Positions 1 to 6,645 of a stretch of DNA of 16,051 bases are shown piece by piece (the first letter of the stretch is position 1; each line of letters opens with the position of its first letter). Under the pieces are notes generated by a model. The model was not told the DNA's origin, made no database searches, and was given only the letters and a program-made list of their open reading frames with translations. The position numbers and the translations under genes were made by a program. This DNA comes from an uncultured Clostridia bacterium (GTDB lineage Bacteria > Bacillota > Clostridia > UBA1381): contig CAKSRS010000054.1 of NCBI GenBank assembly GCA_934487205.1, positions 1 through 16,051 on the forward strand, read 5' to 3'.

Positions 1-17
1 ATTTCATTATCAGCCAT
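1..17 (-). CDS. Start of an unidentified leftward gene (5 codons, partial)
   Basis: Only the first five codons lie in the window: ATG at 17-15 on the minus strand, reading M-A-D-N-E before the edge. A strong ribosome binding site (GGAGGGG, complement of 23-29) sits 5 bases upstream, and a perfect sigma-A promoter with a double operator lies behind it, so the start is well supported. Five residues are too few to name a family. The tight operator suggests a self-regulated repressor or an inducible transporter, but that is a guess. Confidence 0.75.
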
Positions 18-40
18 TATTTCCCCTCCGAAAAGCTATA

Positions 41-75
41 TATAACACCGTTACATTTATTATAACAGTGTTATA
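41..75. promoter_or_regulatory. Double palindromic operator over the -10 box and start site
   Basis: Two related 15-bp palindromes lie with centres 20 bp apart, about two helical turns. The one at 61-75 is perfect (TATAACA-G-TGTTATA) and covers the spacer and -10 box. The one at 41-55 is the same word with two mismatches and lies at and just after the predicted start of transcription. This fits repression by a dimeric repressor binding one face of the DNA, for example of TetR or MarR type. The word differs from the GTTAGT-N4-ACTAAC operator found elsewhere in the window, so a different regulator is expected. Confidence 0.7.
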
Positions 76-87
76 TCGTTTTGTCAA
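59..87 (-). promoter_or_regulatory. Sigma-A promoter of the leftward gene at 17
   Basis: On the minus strand the -35 box is TTGACA (complement of 82-87), the spacer is exactly 17 bases, and the -10 box is TATAAT (complement of 59-64). Both hexamers match the consensus fully, so transcription should be strong unless repressed. Confidence 0.88.
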
Positions 88-160
88 TAGGTTTTGAAAA
101 ATTTTTTGATTTTTATTTTTCGGTGTGCCGGGCATTGTGTTTGACTTGACAGCGAAAGCC

Positions 161-208
161 TAAAAAGATGGTGTGGCAAATGAATTCATTTGCCACACCA
201 TCTTTTTA
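161..208. terminator. Perfect 48-bp palindrome, intrinsic terminator of the leftward surface operon
   Basis: Each arm is 24 bases with no mismatch (161-184 and 185-208), centred on GAATTC. The arms start with TAAAAAGA and end with TCTTTTTA, so both strands have a T run after the stem and the structure can stop transcription in either direction. It lies 9 bases after the stop codon of the SLH gene, whose operon it should end, and it insulates the promoter of the gene at 17. Confidence 0.85.
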
Positions 209-217
209 AGAGTTAGA

Positions 218-1384
218 TTATACCTGATTCTGTTCGGATTGTTCTATATTATCAATGTAATCCAAAAGCCGCATCATAACAGAAGCAAGCTGAGCGCGTG
301 TTAAATTTCCTTTTGGCTCAATAAGCCCGTTGTCATGACCTTTTATAAGACCCATTTCATAACATATTGCCATATTTAGTTTTGCATAATCGGAAATATG
401 TGTATAATCACTGTGCCTTTTAATTTCATCGGAGTCGCCGGGCAATGCAATATCCTTATAGTTAAGATAACGCACTATCATTGCCGAAAGCTGCTCACGT
501 GTAACAAAATTATCCGGAGCAAATTCAGTTTTGCCGATACCTTTTACAATACCGTTTTTTGAACCCCAGGAAACATAATCCGCATAGTATTTATCTGCCG
601 TAACATCGGTAAATGCCGATACTGTGCCTTCTATGCTGTCTTTTGAAAATCTTCCGAGAACCGTAATCGCCATTGCTCTTGTGACCGATCCCTCGGGGTC
701 AAAAAGTGTATCCGAAATACCGGTAAATAATCCCGCTTTTACACAACCGTAAATATCGTTTTTTGCCCAATGTCCGTCAATATCAGTGAAATTTTTATCC
801 GAATAAGATTTTGATGTATCCGGCAGGGTTATGTCGGGTTTTTTTATACCGCCGCCTGTGCCAAAACCTCCGCCGGAGGATGAGCCGCCTCCCGGCGAAC
901 CGCTTGAACGGGTTATGGTTACGGTGAACGGTTTTGACGAAGTGTCACCGTTTGTTTTGTTGTGTTCATCAACTGTCACAATTTTTGAGTCAACCAACGA
1001 AACGGTTCTTTTGGCACTCCCGTTGTATGAATAGTTCAGCGTTGCTATTTTTTGCTTTCCGGCACTGTATTTATTTGTGTTTGAAAAAAAGCCGAAATAG
1101 AGACAGCCGTCTTTTACAGTCTGTACTTTGGACTCGTTTTTCAATTCATCCGCCAAAGCAAGTGATGAAAATTCCACATCGCTTTGTGAAGGTTTTATAC
1201 CGAATTCAGCCCCGGCAAATGCGGTATCGGTTTCCAAATAAATATCAAAAGAAATGACATTATCATTTTTACCGAGAGTAATGCTTGTATTCGACGGAGT
1301 GATTTGTGCCGCATATGCAGAAAAAGAAGAAAAGCAAAAACAAAGAGCCGCCGCTGTCAGCATTTTTTTTGTTAATCTGTTCAT
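218..1384 (-). CDS. Secreted cohesin-like protein with three SLH wall-anchoring domains
   Basis: 388 residues, last gene of the leftward operon. The start is ATG at 1384, giving M-N-R-L-T-K-K, because GGAG lies 6 bases upstream; an earlier ATG at 1420 has no such site and falls in a hairpin. Residues 1-25 are a signal peptide (cleavage at AYA-AQ). Residues 27-160 form a beta-rich domain whose pattern (SFDIYL, AGAEFGI, YFGFFS, KIATLNY) resembles cohesin or cohesin-like domains. A Gly/Ser-rich linker follows at about 160-180. Three SLH repeats then occur at about 198-240, 257-300 and 325-370, each with a TRAMAI/TREQLS/TRAQLA-type helix. SLH domains bind pyruvylated wall polymer. The order cohesin, linker, SLH is that of a small anchoring scaffoldin, and three other proteins in this window carry dockerins. 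That the domain really binds them is inference, since cohesin-like folds also occur without dockerin binding. Confidence 0.85.
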   Translation of the reverse strand: MNRLTKKMLTAAALCFCFSSFSAYAAQITPSNTSITLGKNDNVISFDIYLETDTAFAGAEFGIKPSQSDVEFSSLALADELKNESKVQTVKDGCLYFGFFSNTNKYSAGKQKIATLNYSYNGSAKRTVSLVDSKIVTVDEHNKTNGDTSSKPFTVTITRSSGSPGGGSSSGGGFGTGGGIKKPDITLPDTSKSYSDKNFTDIDGHWAKNDIYGCVKAGLFTGISDTLFDPEGSVTRAMAITVLGRFSKDSIEGTVSAFTDVTADKYYADYVSWGSKNGIVKGIGKTEFAPDNFVTREQLSAMIVRYLNYKDIALPGDSDEIKRHSDYTHISDYAKLNMAICYEMGLIKGHDNGLIEPKGNLTRAQLASVMMRLLDYIDNIEQSEQNQV

Positions 1385-1403
1385 AATAATCTCCATTCCG
1401 AGC

Positions 1404-1429
1404 GGGACTGTATATTTCAATACAGTCCC
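1404..1429 (-). promoter_or_regulatory. Intercistronic RNA hairpin before the SLH gene
   Basis: A perfect 10-bp stem (GGGACTGTAT with ATACAGTCCC) and 6-base loop fills most of the 60-base gap between the LRR gene and the SLH gene; the other gaps in this operon are 12-15 bases. No T run follows in the direction of transcription, so it is more likely an RNA-stability or processing element than a terminator. It could let the anchor protein be made at a different level from the proteins encoded upstream. Confidence 0.55.
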
Positions 1430-1444
1430 AATAAAACATATAAA

Positions 1445-3898
1445 TTATTTTGTAAAGTTCAGCCAAATCGCCATATAATCTTCTATGTCAATCCTGCTGT
1501 CGCCGTTAAAGTCGCATTTTGATGCCGTGCTCCAGTTATCATTTTTTTTGTCGGTGCGGTAATAGAGTTGAGCTTCTGTAATATCCAAAAGATCAACCTT
1601 GCCGTCGCCGTTTATATCATAGGTGAGCGCGTCGGTAAATGTTACCTCGGGCGGGTTGATTTCGTTTACACTTCCGTACATTACATTTTTATCCGAGTCC
1701 CAGCCCGATACCTTTAAATCGGTTATTTTGATTGATGCTTCATCTGTATTCACAATTATTTTTGCGACTGCGGTCGATTTGTCCGCCGAAAACAATTTGC
1801 CGTCGGCATCCAAAAAGCCCAGTATCGCAGTACCCGTATATTTGCCTCCGTTTACTTCACCGCTGATATCACCGATAACGGTAAAACCGTTATCTCCGAT
1901 AATTTTGACATCGGAGATCGGAGTTTCAAAGGTCAGCTGAACATTCGCAATTCTTGAAGCCTCGGAAAGCGAAAATGTGAAATATGATTTGCTTTTTTCA
2001 GCCGCGATTTTTTCAGCCGCCAGTGATGCTTTGGTTTCTATATTTTCTTTTTTGGGTTTGGTTGAGTCGGACTCCGTAACGGTTATCATGCAATATGCGC
2101 TGATGCCGTTGACGGCTGTTACAGTGATTTTGGTGTTTCCTGACGAAACGGCCGTTACAACGCCTTTGGCGTCAACCATCGCAACCGCATTGTCAGAGCT
2201 TTCCCATGTGACAGATTTATCTGCTGCCGTTTGCGGCAATACTGTTGCGGATAACTGAAGCTTGTCGCCCTTTTTCATTGATGCGGAAGTTTTATTGAGA
2301 GTCACCTTTGTCACTTCATCATTATTTCCGTCCGATACAGTCGAATCAATGACCGCAAAATATCCAAGAATGTCTGTCTGTGCGGTAAATGTTTTGCTTA
2401 CCATTGACGATGAAATTTCCGAAACTTCACCGTCTGTATAAAAATACAGTTTTGCATTCTTTGAGTAACCGTCGGGCAGTCCGACGCTTACAGTGTAGCT
2501 ATCCGCACCGTTGTCCGGAGTTGTCGAAATTTTGTATACACGCAAAGCTCCGTTGGAAGACTTCGCACTTAAGGCGTTATATTCATCGCCCGAATAAATT
2601 TCTTCCGCTGTAAGGTATGAGTTGATCGAAAATTCGCCCTCGACTTTGATTTTTTTATCAAGATTAATTAAATAAAAACTTCCTGCATTTATGGAGTCGA
2701 GATTCGATACATCGGGGAGGACTTCGTAGTTATATCCCCAGTCCGCAACATTGTTTACCGCCCAGCGTTCACCGCTCGAGCCTTTTTCAACATAAACCAC
2801 CAATGATTTCGGACTGTCGGGAAACATATTGTAAGCCCCTACGATATCATCGCCCGGAAAGCCCGTAACACTTGACGGAATAACGACTCTTTGAAGATTT
2901 GTGCAGCCCTCAAATGCCGCAAGCGTTATATTCGCGATTCCGTCGGTAAGAACCAGATTTGTAAGCGATTTGCAGTCTGTAAAGGCATACATTTCGATAT
3001 TTGTTGCCGAGTCGGGAAAGTCTATCGAAGAAAGACTTGTGCACCCTTTGAACAGGCTGTGAGAAATACTTGTCATACCTTTGGGAAGTTTTATATGTGT
3101 AAGCTTGGTGCAATCTTCAAACACGCCTGAGTCAAGTTTTTCGACGGTGTCGGGAACGGTGACATCGGTCAGTCCTGTTTTTTCAAAAGCGTTGCCTCCT
3201 ATGATTTTTATCGTTTCGGGTATATCGATATCGGTCAGATTTTCGGCGCATTTAAATGCGCTTGCCCAAATTCGATTTACCGTTCTGCCGTTTACTTGCT
3301 CCGGTATTGTGTACCCGCCCTCTCTGCCACTTGGATAGGCTGTCAGAGTCAGGTTGGGATCATCATACTTCGGAGTACCGTTATCTACCCACGGTCCAAA
3401 CATGACGCCGTTTTCGTCTGTGACGTAGTATGGATTTTGTGGGTGAACCGTTATTTTGTCCATACTTGTGCAACCTTTGAATACATTTGCGGTTACATAG
3501 GTTGCCACCGCTGGAATTTCGCATTCGGTCAGTTTGGGGCAATTTGCAAAGGCACTCAGACGGATAATCATATCCGCTCCGTCGGTCGGGTCTTCAAAAA
3601 TTATTCGTTCAAGCTCTGTGCAGCCCTCAAATGCGTGATAGCCGATAACCTGAACACTGCCCGGAATTGTTACACTGGTAACATTATCGTTGTTTAAAAA
3701 CGCTTCACCCGCAATTACGGTGACGGTATCGGGTATTTTTATATCTCCGCCGTTTCCGTAGTAGCCAAGAAGCTCGCCGTCCTTTATGTTTGCGCCGATC
3801 AGTCCGTCGTTTCCTGCGGACACGCTGACGGTCAAACCCGTCAGCATAGCCGCAATGATTGTCAGCGCAGATAGTTTTTTTAGAATTTTACTTTTCAT
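1445..3898 (-). CDS. Secreted BspA-type LRR protein with Big_2, cohesin-like and dockerin domains
   Basis: 817 residues. The start is ATG at 3898 with AAGGAG 5 bases upstream, 12 bases after the previous gene. Residues 1-28 are a signal peptide (VSA-GN). About 43-375 are BspA/LRR_5 repeats of the form 'AFxxCxxLxxIxIPxxVxxI', a family that makes curved surfaces and often binds host or matrix proteins. About 530-607 are a Big_2 Ig-like domain (KLQLSATVLP, VTWESSDN). About 620-755 are a cohesin-like beta domain, and 759-815 a type I dockerin with two calcium loops (DINGDGKVDLLD, DFNGDSRIDIED). The dockerin implies non-covalent attachment to a cohesin on the cell surface. The last three domains match the tail of the protease at 6646 closely. 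The biological ligand cannot be read from the sequence; adhesion is the usual role of the LRR family. Confidence 0.9.
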   Translation of the reverse strand: MKSKILKKLSALTIIAAMLTGLTVSVSAGNDGLIGANIKDGELLGYYGNGGDIKIPDTVTVIAGEAFLNNDNVTSVTIPGSVQVIGYHAFEGCTELERIIFEDPTDGADMIIRLSAFANCPKLTECEIPAVATYVTANVFKGCTSMDKITVHPQNPYYVTDENGVMFGPWVDNGTPKYDDPNLTLTAYPSGREGGYTIPEQVNGRTVNRIWASAFKCAENLTDIDIPETIKIIGGNAFEKTGLTDVTVPDTVEKLDSGVFEDCTKLTHIKLPKGMTSISHSLFKGCTSLSSIDFPDSATNIEMYAFTDCKSLTNLVLTDGIANITLAAFEGCTNLQRVVIPSSVTGFPGDDIVGAYNMFPDSPKSLVVYVEKGSSGERWAVNNVADWGYNYEVLPDVSNLDSINAGSFYLINLDKKIKVEGEFSINSYLTAEEIYSGDEYNALSAKSSNGALRVYKISTTPDNGADSYTVSVGLPDGYSKNAKLYFYTDGEVSEISSSMVSKTFTAQTDILGYFAVIDSTVSDGNNDEVTKVTLNKTSASMKKGDKLQLSATVLPQTAADKSVTWESSDNAVAMVDAKGVVTAVSSGNTKITVTAVNGISAYCMITVTESDSTKPKKENIETKASLAAEKIAAEKSKSYFTFSLSEASRIANVQLTFETPISDVKIIGDNGFTVIGDISGEVNGGKYTGTAILGFLDADGKLFSADKSTAVAKIIVNTDEASIKITDLKVSGWDSDKNVMYGSVNEINPPEVTFTDALTYDINGDGKVDLLDITEAQLYYRTDKKNDNWSTASKCDFNGDSRIDIEDYMAIWLNFTK

Positions 3899-3910
3899 AT
3901 CTGCTCCTTA

Positions 3911-5539
3911 TTAGAAATCGCTTAAGTTGTTGAATATTGCTATGTAGTCCTCAATGTCAACTTTGTTATCGCCGTTTACATCCATAGCTTTTGCCGTTTC
4001 CCAGTTTGTATCTGATGAGGTTGCCTGATAATATCTATGTGCTTCGGTAATATCGATAATGTCAACCGTGCTATCGCCGTTTACATCATAGCTCGGAACA
4101 AAAATGCTTGTCGAGGGTGCGGTGATTGTAACTGTGCCGTTCATCGCCGATTCATCTTCGCCGACTATGCCTGCCGCTTTGGCATCGGATATTTCCGCTG
4201 TGATATTTCCCTTTGCATTGTCCTTTAAAGAAACGGAGATTTCAGCAAGCTTTGTTTTCTCGGTTGAGGAAAAGCCCATAACATTGCCCGTAATACCTAA
4301 ATATGCTTTTAATACAAGCTTGCCGTTTTCTTCTGTCCACTCTGACGTTCCGCTTGTGAATTTGTCGTTTGTTGAAACGATTTCTCCTTTGGCGACCTTT
4401 GATGAATCAAAAGATACCTTTAAAAGAACAGTATTAACATTCTCCGCACTGTCGAGATAAATGTTGTAAACAGCTTTTCCGTCTGTTATTTTATCCGCCT
4501 CGATTGAAACTGCTGCCGAAACTGTCTTTTCCTCGGGTTCTGAGCCTGCAACGGTAATTGTTGTATTTTCGGATGTGTAATACTTTGTGTATGATGATGT
4601 TGATTCAAAAGCCTTGGCAACATCTTCATTTTTTACAATTACCTTGCTGCCCGCTTTCATCTCGGTGCACACCTCTGAGCCGAGCGACGGAGCGGTTTCG
4701 TGTTCAAGTATAATTTCCTCGATTGCCTTCATGCCGTTAAACACATACCGCGCAATGCTTGTTATCGTTTGAGGAACCGTGATTTTCTTTAATGTTCCGT
4801 TTTCTTTAAATAACTGCGGACCGATTTCGGTAACGGTCTTGCCATTGACAGAACCCGGAATTGTAAACTCCGTCTCCTGCTTGCCAAACGGATATGCAGT
4901 CATAACGGCGCCCTCTCCGCTTACATCATACAAAATATTACCGTCAGCCGCAAAATTTTCCGAACCGTCTGCAACGGATATAGATGTCAACGATGTGCAG
5001 CCGCGCAGAAAGTTGTTGTCTACCGAGCTTAACTGTTTCGGTAATTCTATAAACGTCAGCGATGTGCAGCCGGCAAAAACATCATTTCTGAACCTCAGCG
5101 AGGATTCGTCGCTCCCGGCAAATGTCACAGTTTCAAGTTTTGGGCAATCTTTAAATGCCGAAGCCGCAATCATTGACATAGTCCCCGGTATTGACACGCC
5201 CTTTAAATTCGGGCAATTTGCAAATGCGCTCAAAGATACGGTATCATACCCTTCCGGAATTACAACATCTGTAATAATTTCGTTTGCTGTAAATGCCGCA
5301 CCTACCGATGTTATCGCATATTCCGTTTCGCCAAACTTTGCAGTTGTCGGAAGTGTAATTTTGCCGTCGGTTCCTGTATATTTTGCAATACTTACTTTAA
5401 GCGAAGATCCGTATCCGCTTTTTTCTACAGTAAAATCCCCCACCTCAACCGTTGCCGCATTCGCGCCGACAGCGCTTATTCCCATAAGCATAACTGCCGA
5501 GCACATTGTTATCATTGCTTTTTTGAATAATTTTTTCAT
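3911..5539 (-). CDS. Secreted BspA-type LRR protein with cohesin-like domain and dockerin
   Basis: 542 residues, second gene of the leftward operon, 15 bases after the first. ATG at 5539 is preceded by GGAG 8 bases upstream. Residues 1-28 are a signal peptide (ANA-AT). About 70-325 are LRR_5 repeats (SAFANCPNL, SAFKDCPKL, GCTSLTSI). About 340-473 are a cohesin-like domain, and 484-540 a type I dockerin with loops DVNGDSTVDIID and DVNGDNKVDIED. The cohesin-like domain is of the same subtype as that in the 256-residue protein encoded just upstream: both carry SEW-x-(E)N, LKAYLG-x-TG and GFSS. It lacks the Big_2 domain of the neighbouring 817-residue protein. It is probably a surface adhesin or scaffold part held through its dockerin; the ligand is unknown. 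Confidence 0.9.
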   Translation of the reverse strand: MKKLFKKAMITMCSAVMLMGISAVGANAATVEVGDFTVEKSGYGSSLKVSIAKYTGTDGKITLPTTAKFGETEYAITSVGAAFTANEIITDVVIPEGYDTVSLSAFANCPNLKGVSIPGTMSMIAASAFKDCPKLETVTFAGSDESSLRFRNDVFAGCTSLTFIELPKQLSSVDNNFLRGCTSLTSISVADGSENFAADGNILYDVSGEGAVMTAYPFGKQETEFTIPGSVNGKTVTEIGPQLFKENGTLKKITVPQTITSIARYVFNGMKAIEEIILEHETAPSLGSEVCTEMKAGSKVIVKNEDVAKAFESTSSYTKYYTSENTTITVAGSEPEEKTVSAAVSIEADKITDGKAVYNIYLDSAENVNTVLLKVSFDSSKVAKGEIVSTNDKFTSGTSEWTEENGKLVLKAYLGITGNVMGFSSTEKTKLAEISVSLKDNAKGNITAEISDAKAAGIVGEDESAMNGTVTITAPSTSIFVPSYDVNGDSTVDIIDITEAHRYYQATSSDTNWETAKAMDVNGDNKVDIEDYIAIFNNLSDF

Positions 5540-5554
5540 AGCCTAATCTCCATT

Positions 5555-6325
5555 CTAATTATTTATTGTTGTTTTGTCTGCAAGCGGTCGCATCGAATCG
5601 ATTCCGTCCCAAATCATAACAGATACCGTTTCGGCTTGCCCGAAATCAATTCCGGTCGGTGATATTTCATTTTCGCCTTGCTTCAAGCCGATATTTTCCT
5701 TATATGCGTTTACAAGCCCGCCCTGACTGTCGTATAATGCATATATAACATCTGCATTACGATTATTTGACGAAAGAATATTTACCTTGTTTTTGTCATA
5801 GCTCAAAACGCTGCATTCCCTTATCGCATAGCTGATCGGTTGCTCGGGGACGGTTACGTTTCCCTTGAGCGCATTGCTGTCTGTTTGAATAACACCGGCG
5901 CATATTGCGCTCGATACCGTAGCCGTCACATTTCCGACCGCTGAAATATCAATCGGGATTGAAATATGTGCTACTTTGATTTTACTGTCCGATGAGAACC
6001 CGGTTTTCTGTCCCGTTCTGCCCAGATAGGCTTTTAACGTGTTTTCATTGCTCCATTCGCTGTGCGATATATCAAAGCAATCATTGTCCGTAAGGCTCAT
6101 TGTCCCTTTTTCCTTTGATGTAAAATCCATTGCAAACATCAGTGTACTTAAATAGTTTGCATTTTCAATATACACATCGTAATCAATTCCCGCAGCCGTC
6201 CGCTTTGGTTCAAAAATAATTGCGGTTTGCGGTTTTTCGCTTGCCTGTGCCGAAACAGCCGTAATATTTGTCGACAGCATCAAGGCTGCCGTAAGCAAGC
6301 TTATTATTTTTTCCTGCAGTTTCAT
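5555..6325 (-). CDS. Secreted cohesin-like domain protein without dockerin or anchor
   Basis: 256 residues, first gene of the leftward operon. ATG at 6325 follows AGAGGTG by 5 bases. Residues 1-26 are a signal peptide (VSA-QA). About 33-165 are a cohesin-like beta domain related to that of the 542-residue protein. About 166-256 are a second, smaller beta-rich region ending in VSVMIWDGIDSMRPLAD, a pattern that recurs at the ends of clostridial secreted multi-domain proteins. There is no dockerin, SLH repeat, LPXTG motif or membrane helix after the signal peptide, so the mature protein should be released or bound through a partner. If the domain binds dockerins it would be a soluble competitor or adaptor; this is speculation. 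Two operators lie in its leader, so it is the gene nearest the control region. Confidence 0.8.
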   Translation of the reverse strand: MKLQEKIISLLTAALMLSTNITAVSAQASEKPQTAIIFEPKRTAAGIDYDVYIENANYLSTLMFAMDFTSKEKGTMSLTDNDCFDISHSEWSNENTLKAYLGRTGQKTGFSSDSKIKVAHISIPIDISAVGNVTATVSSAICAGVIQTDSNALKGNVTVPEQPISYAIRECSVLSYDKNKVNILSSNNRNADVIYALYDSQGGLVNAYKENIGLKQGENEISPTGIDFGQAETVSVMIWDGIDSMRPLADKTTINN

Positions 6326-6343
6326 ATTGTCACCTCTTTCTCG

Positions 6344-6359
6344 GTTAGTTTTAACTAAC
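6344..6359. promoter_or_regulatory. DtxR/IdeR-like operator, leader of the leftward operon (site 1)
   Basis: A palindrome GTTAGT-N4-ACTAAC; on the minus strand it reads GTTAGTTAAAACTAAC. It lies 7 bases upstream of the ribosome binding site of the 256-residue protein, inside the predicted mRNA leader. Its position resembles the site before the DUF3793 gene at 14389, which has the same 16 bases in the same orientation relative to its gene. Confidence 0.8.
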
Positions 6360-6406
6360 TCATATTCAAAAAATAAATACCCCTTTCAAACACTTCCTTT
6401 CATTAA

Positions 6407-6422
6407 GTTAGTTTTAACTAAC
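6407..6422. promoter_or_regulatory. DtxR/IdeR-like operator, leader of the leftward operon (site 2)
   Basis: The same 16 bases as site 1 (GTTAGTTAAAACTAAC on the minus strand), starting 63 bp away, about six helical turns. The matching phase would allow two bound dimers, or a loop, on one face of the DNA. It lies about 65 bases downstream of the predicted start of transcription, so it would act as a roadblock or serve a second, weaker promoter that I could not locate with confidence. Confidence 0.8.
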
Positions 6423-6462
6423 CGTAAGTCTTTAAAAAAGAGTCTGTTTCAAGACCCGAATG

Positions 6463-6478
6463 TTTGGTCGTCACACCA
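6463..6478. promoter_or_regulatory. Degenerate operator-like site just after the leftward promoter
   Basis: A 16-bp word TTTGGTCGTCACACCA shares its central GTCGTCAC with the site at 6584 and has TGGT/ACCA as imperfect arms (10 of 16 positions match). It lies about 9-24 bases after the predicted leftward start of transcription, where a repressor would act. The match is weak. Confidence 0.35.
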
Positions 6479-6493
6479 TAATTAACAAATCAC

Positions 6494-6522
6494 AGTATAG
6501 CACATGATATTTGTCTTGTCAA
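6494..6522 (-). promoter_or_regulatory. Sigma-A promoter of the leftward surface-protein operon
   Basis: On the minus strand there is TTGACA (complement of 6517-6522), a 17-base spacer and TATACT (complement of 6494-6499). The predicted start is near 6487, leaving a leader of about 160 bases that holds two perfect operators and one weak one. This promoter and the protease promoter are divergent and do not overlap. Confidence 0.82.
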
Positions 6523-6547
6523 TACTATAAAAAATTTTTGTAGATAC

Positions 6548-6576
6548 TTTACAAATGAATTTATTTATGTTATACT
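6548..6576 (+). promoter_or_regulatory. Sigma-A promoter of the protease gene
   Basis: TTTACA at 6548-6553, a 17-base spacer, and TATACT at 6571-6576, with the start of transcription predicted near 6583. The operator at 6584-6599 begins right there, a standard arrangement for repression by a metal-loaded DtxR-family dimer. Confidence 0.78.
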
Positions 6577-6583
6577 TTGTCTT

Positions 6584-6599
6584 GTTAGTCGTCACTAAC
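6584..6599. promoter_or_regulatory. DtxR/IdeR-like operator at the protease transcription start (site 3)
   Basis: GTTAGT-CGTC-ACTAAC, a perfect match to the operator arms. It begins 8 bases after the -10 box, almost the same placement as the site in the ferrosome-like operon (10 bases after the -10 box). This supports shared control of a secreted protease and iron genes. Confidence 0.8.
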
Positions 6600-6645
6600 C
6601 GTAAATAACGCCAACTTATTTACGAAAGGATTTGCAAAATAAAAG

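Noticed and set aside
161..208. The 48-bp perfect palindrome as an attachment or recombination site
   Set aside because: The flanking A and T runs and its place just after a stop codon fit a bidirectional terminator better.
4779..5546. A 255-codon plus-strand reading frame
   Set aside because: It lies fully antisense to the 542-residue LRR gene, has no ribosome binding site and shows no family features; it is a by-product of that gene's codon pattern.
6361..6460. A second leftward promoter (TTGAAA, 17 bases, AATATG on the minus strand) before site 1
   Set aside because: The -10 match is too poor to call, although such a promoter would explain the operator position.
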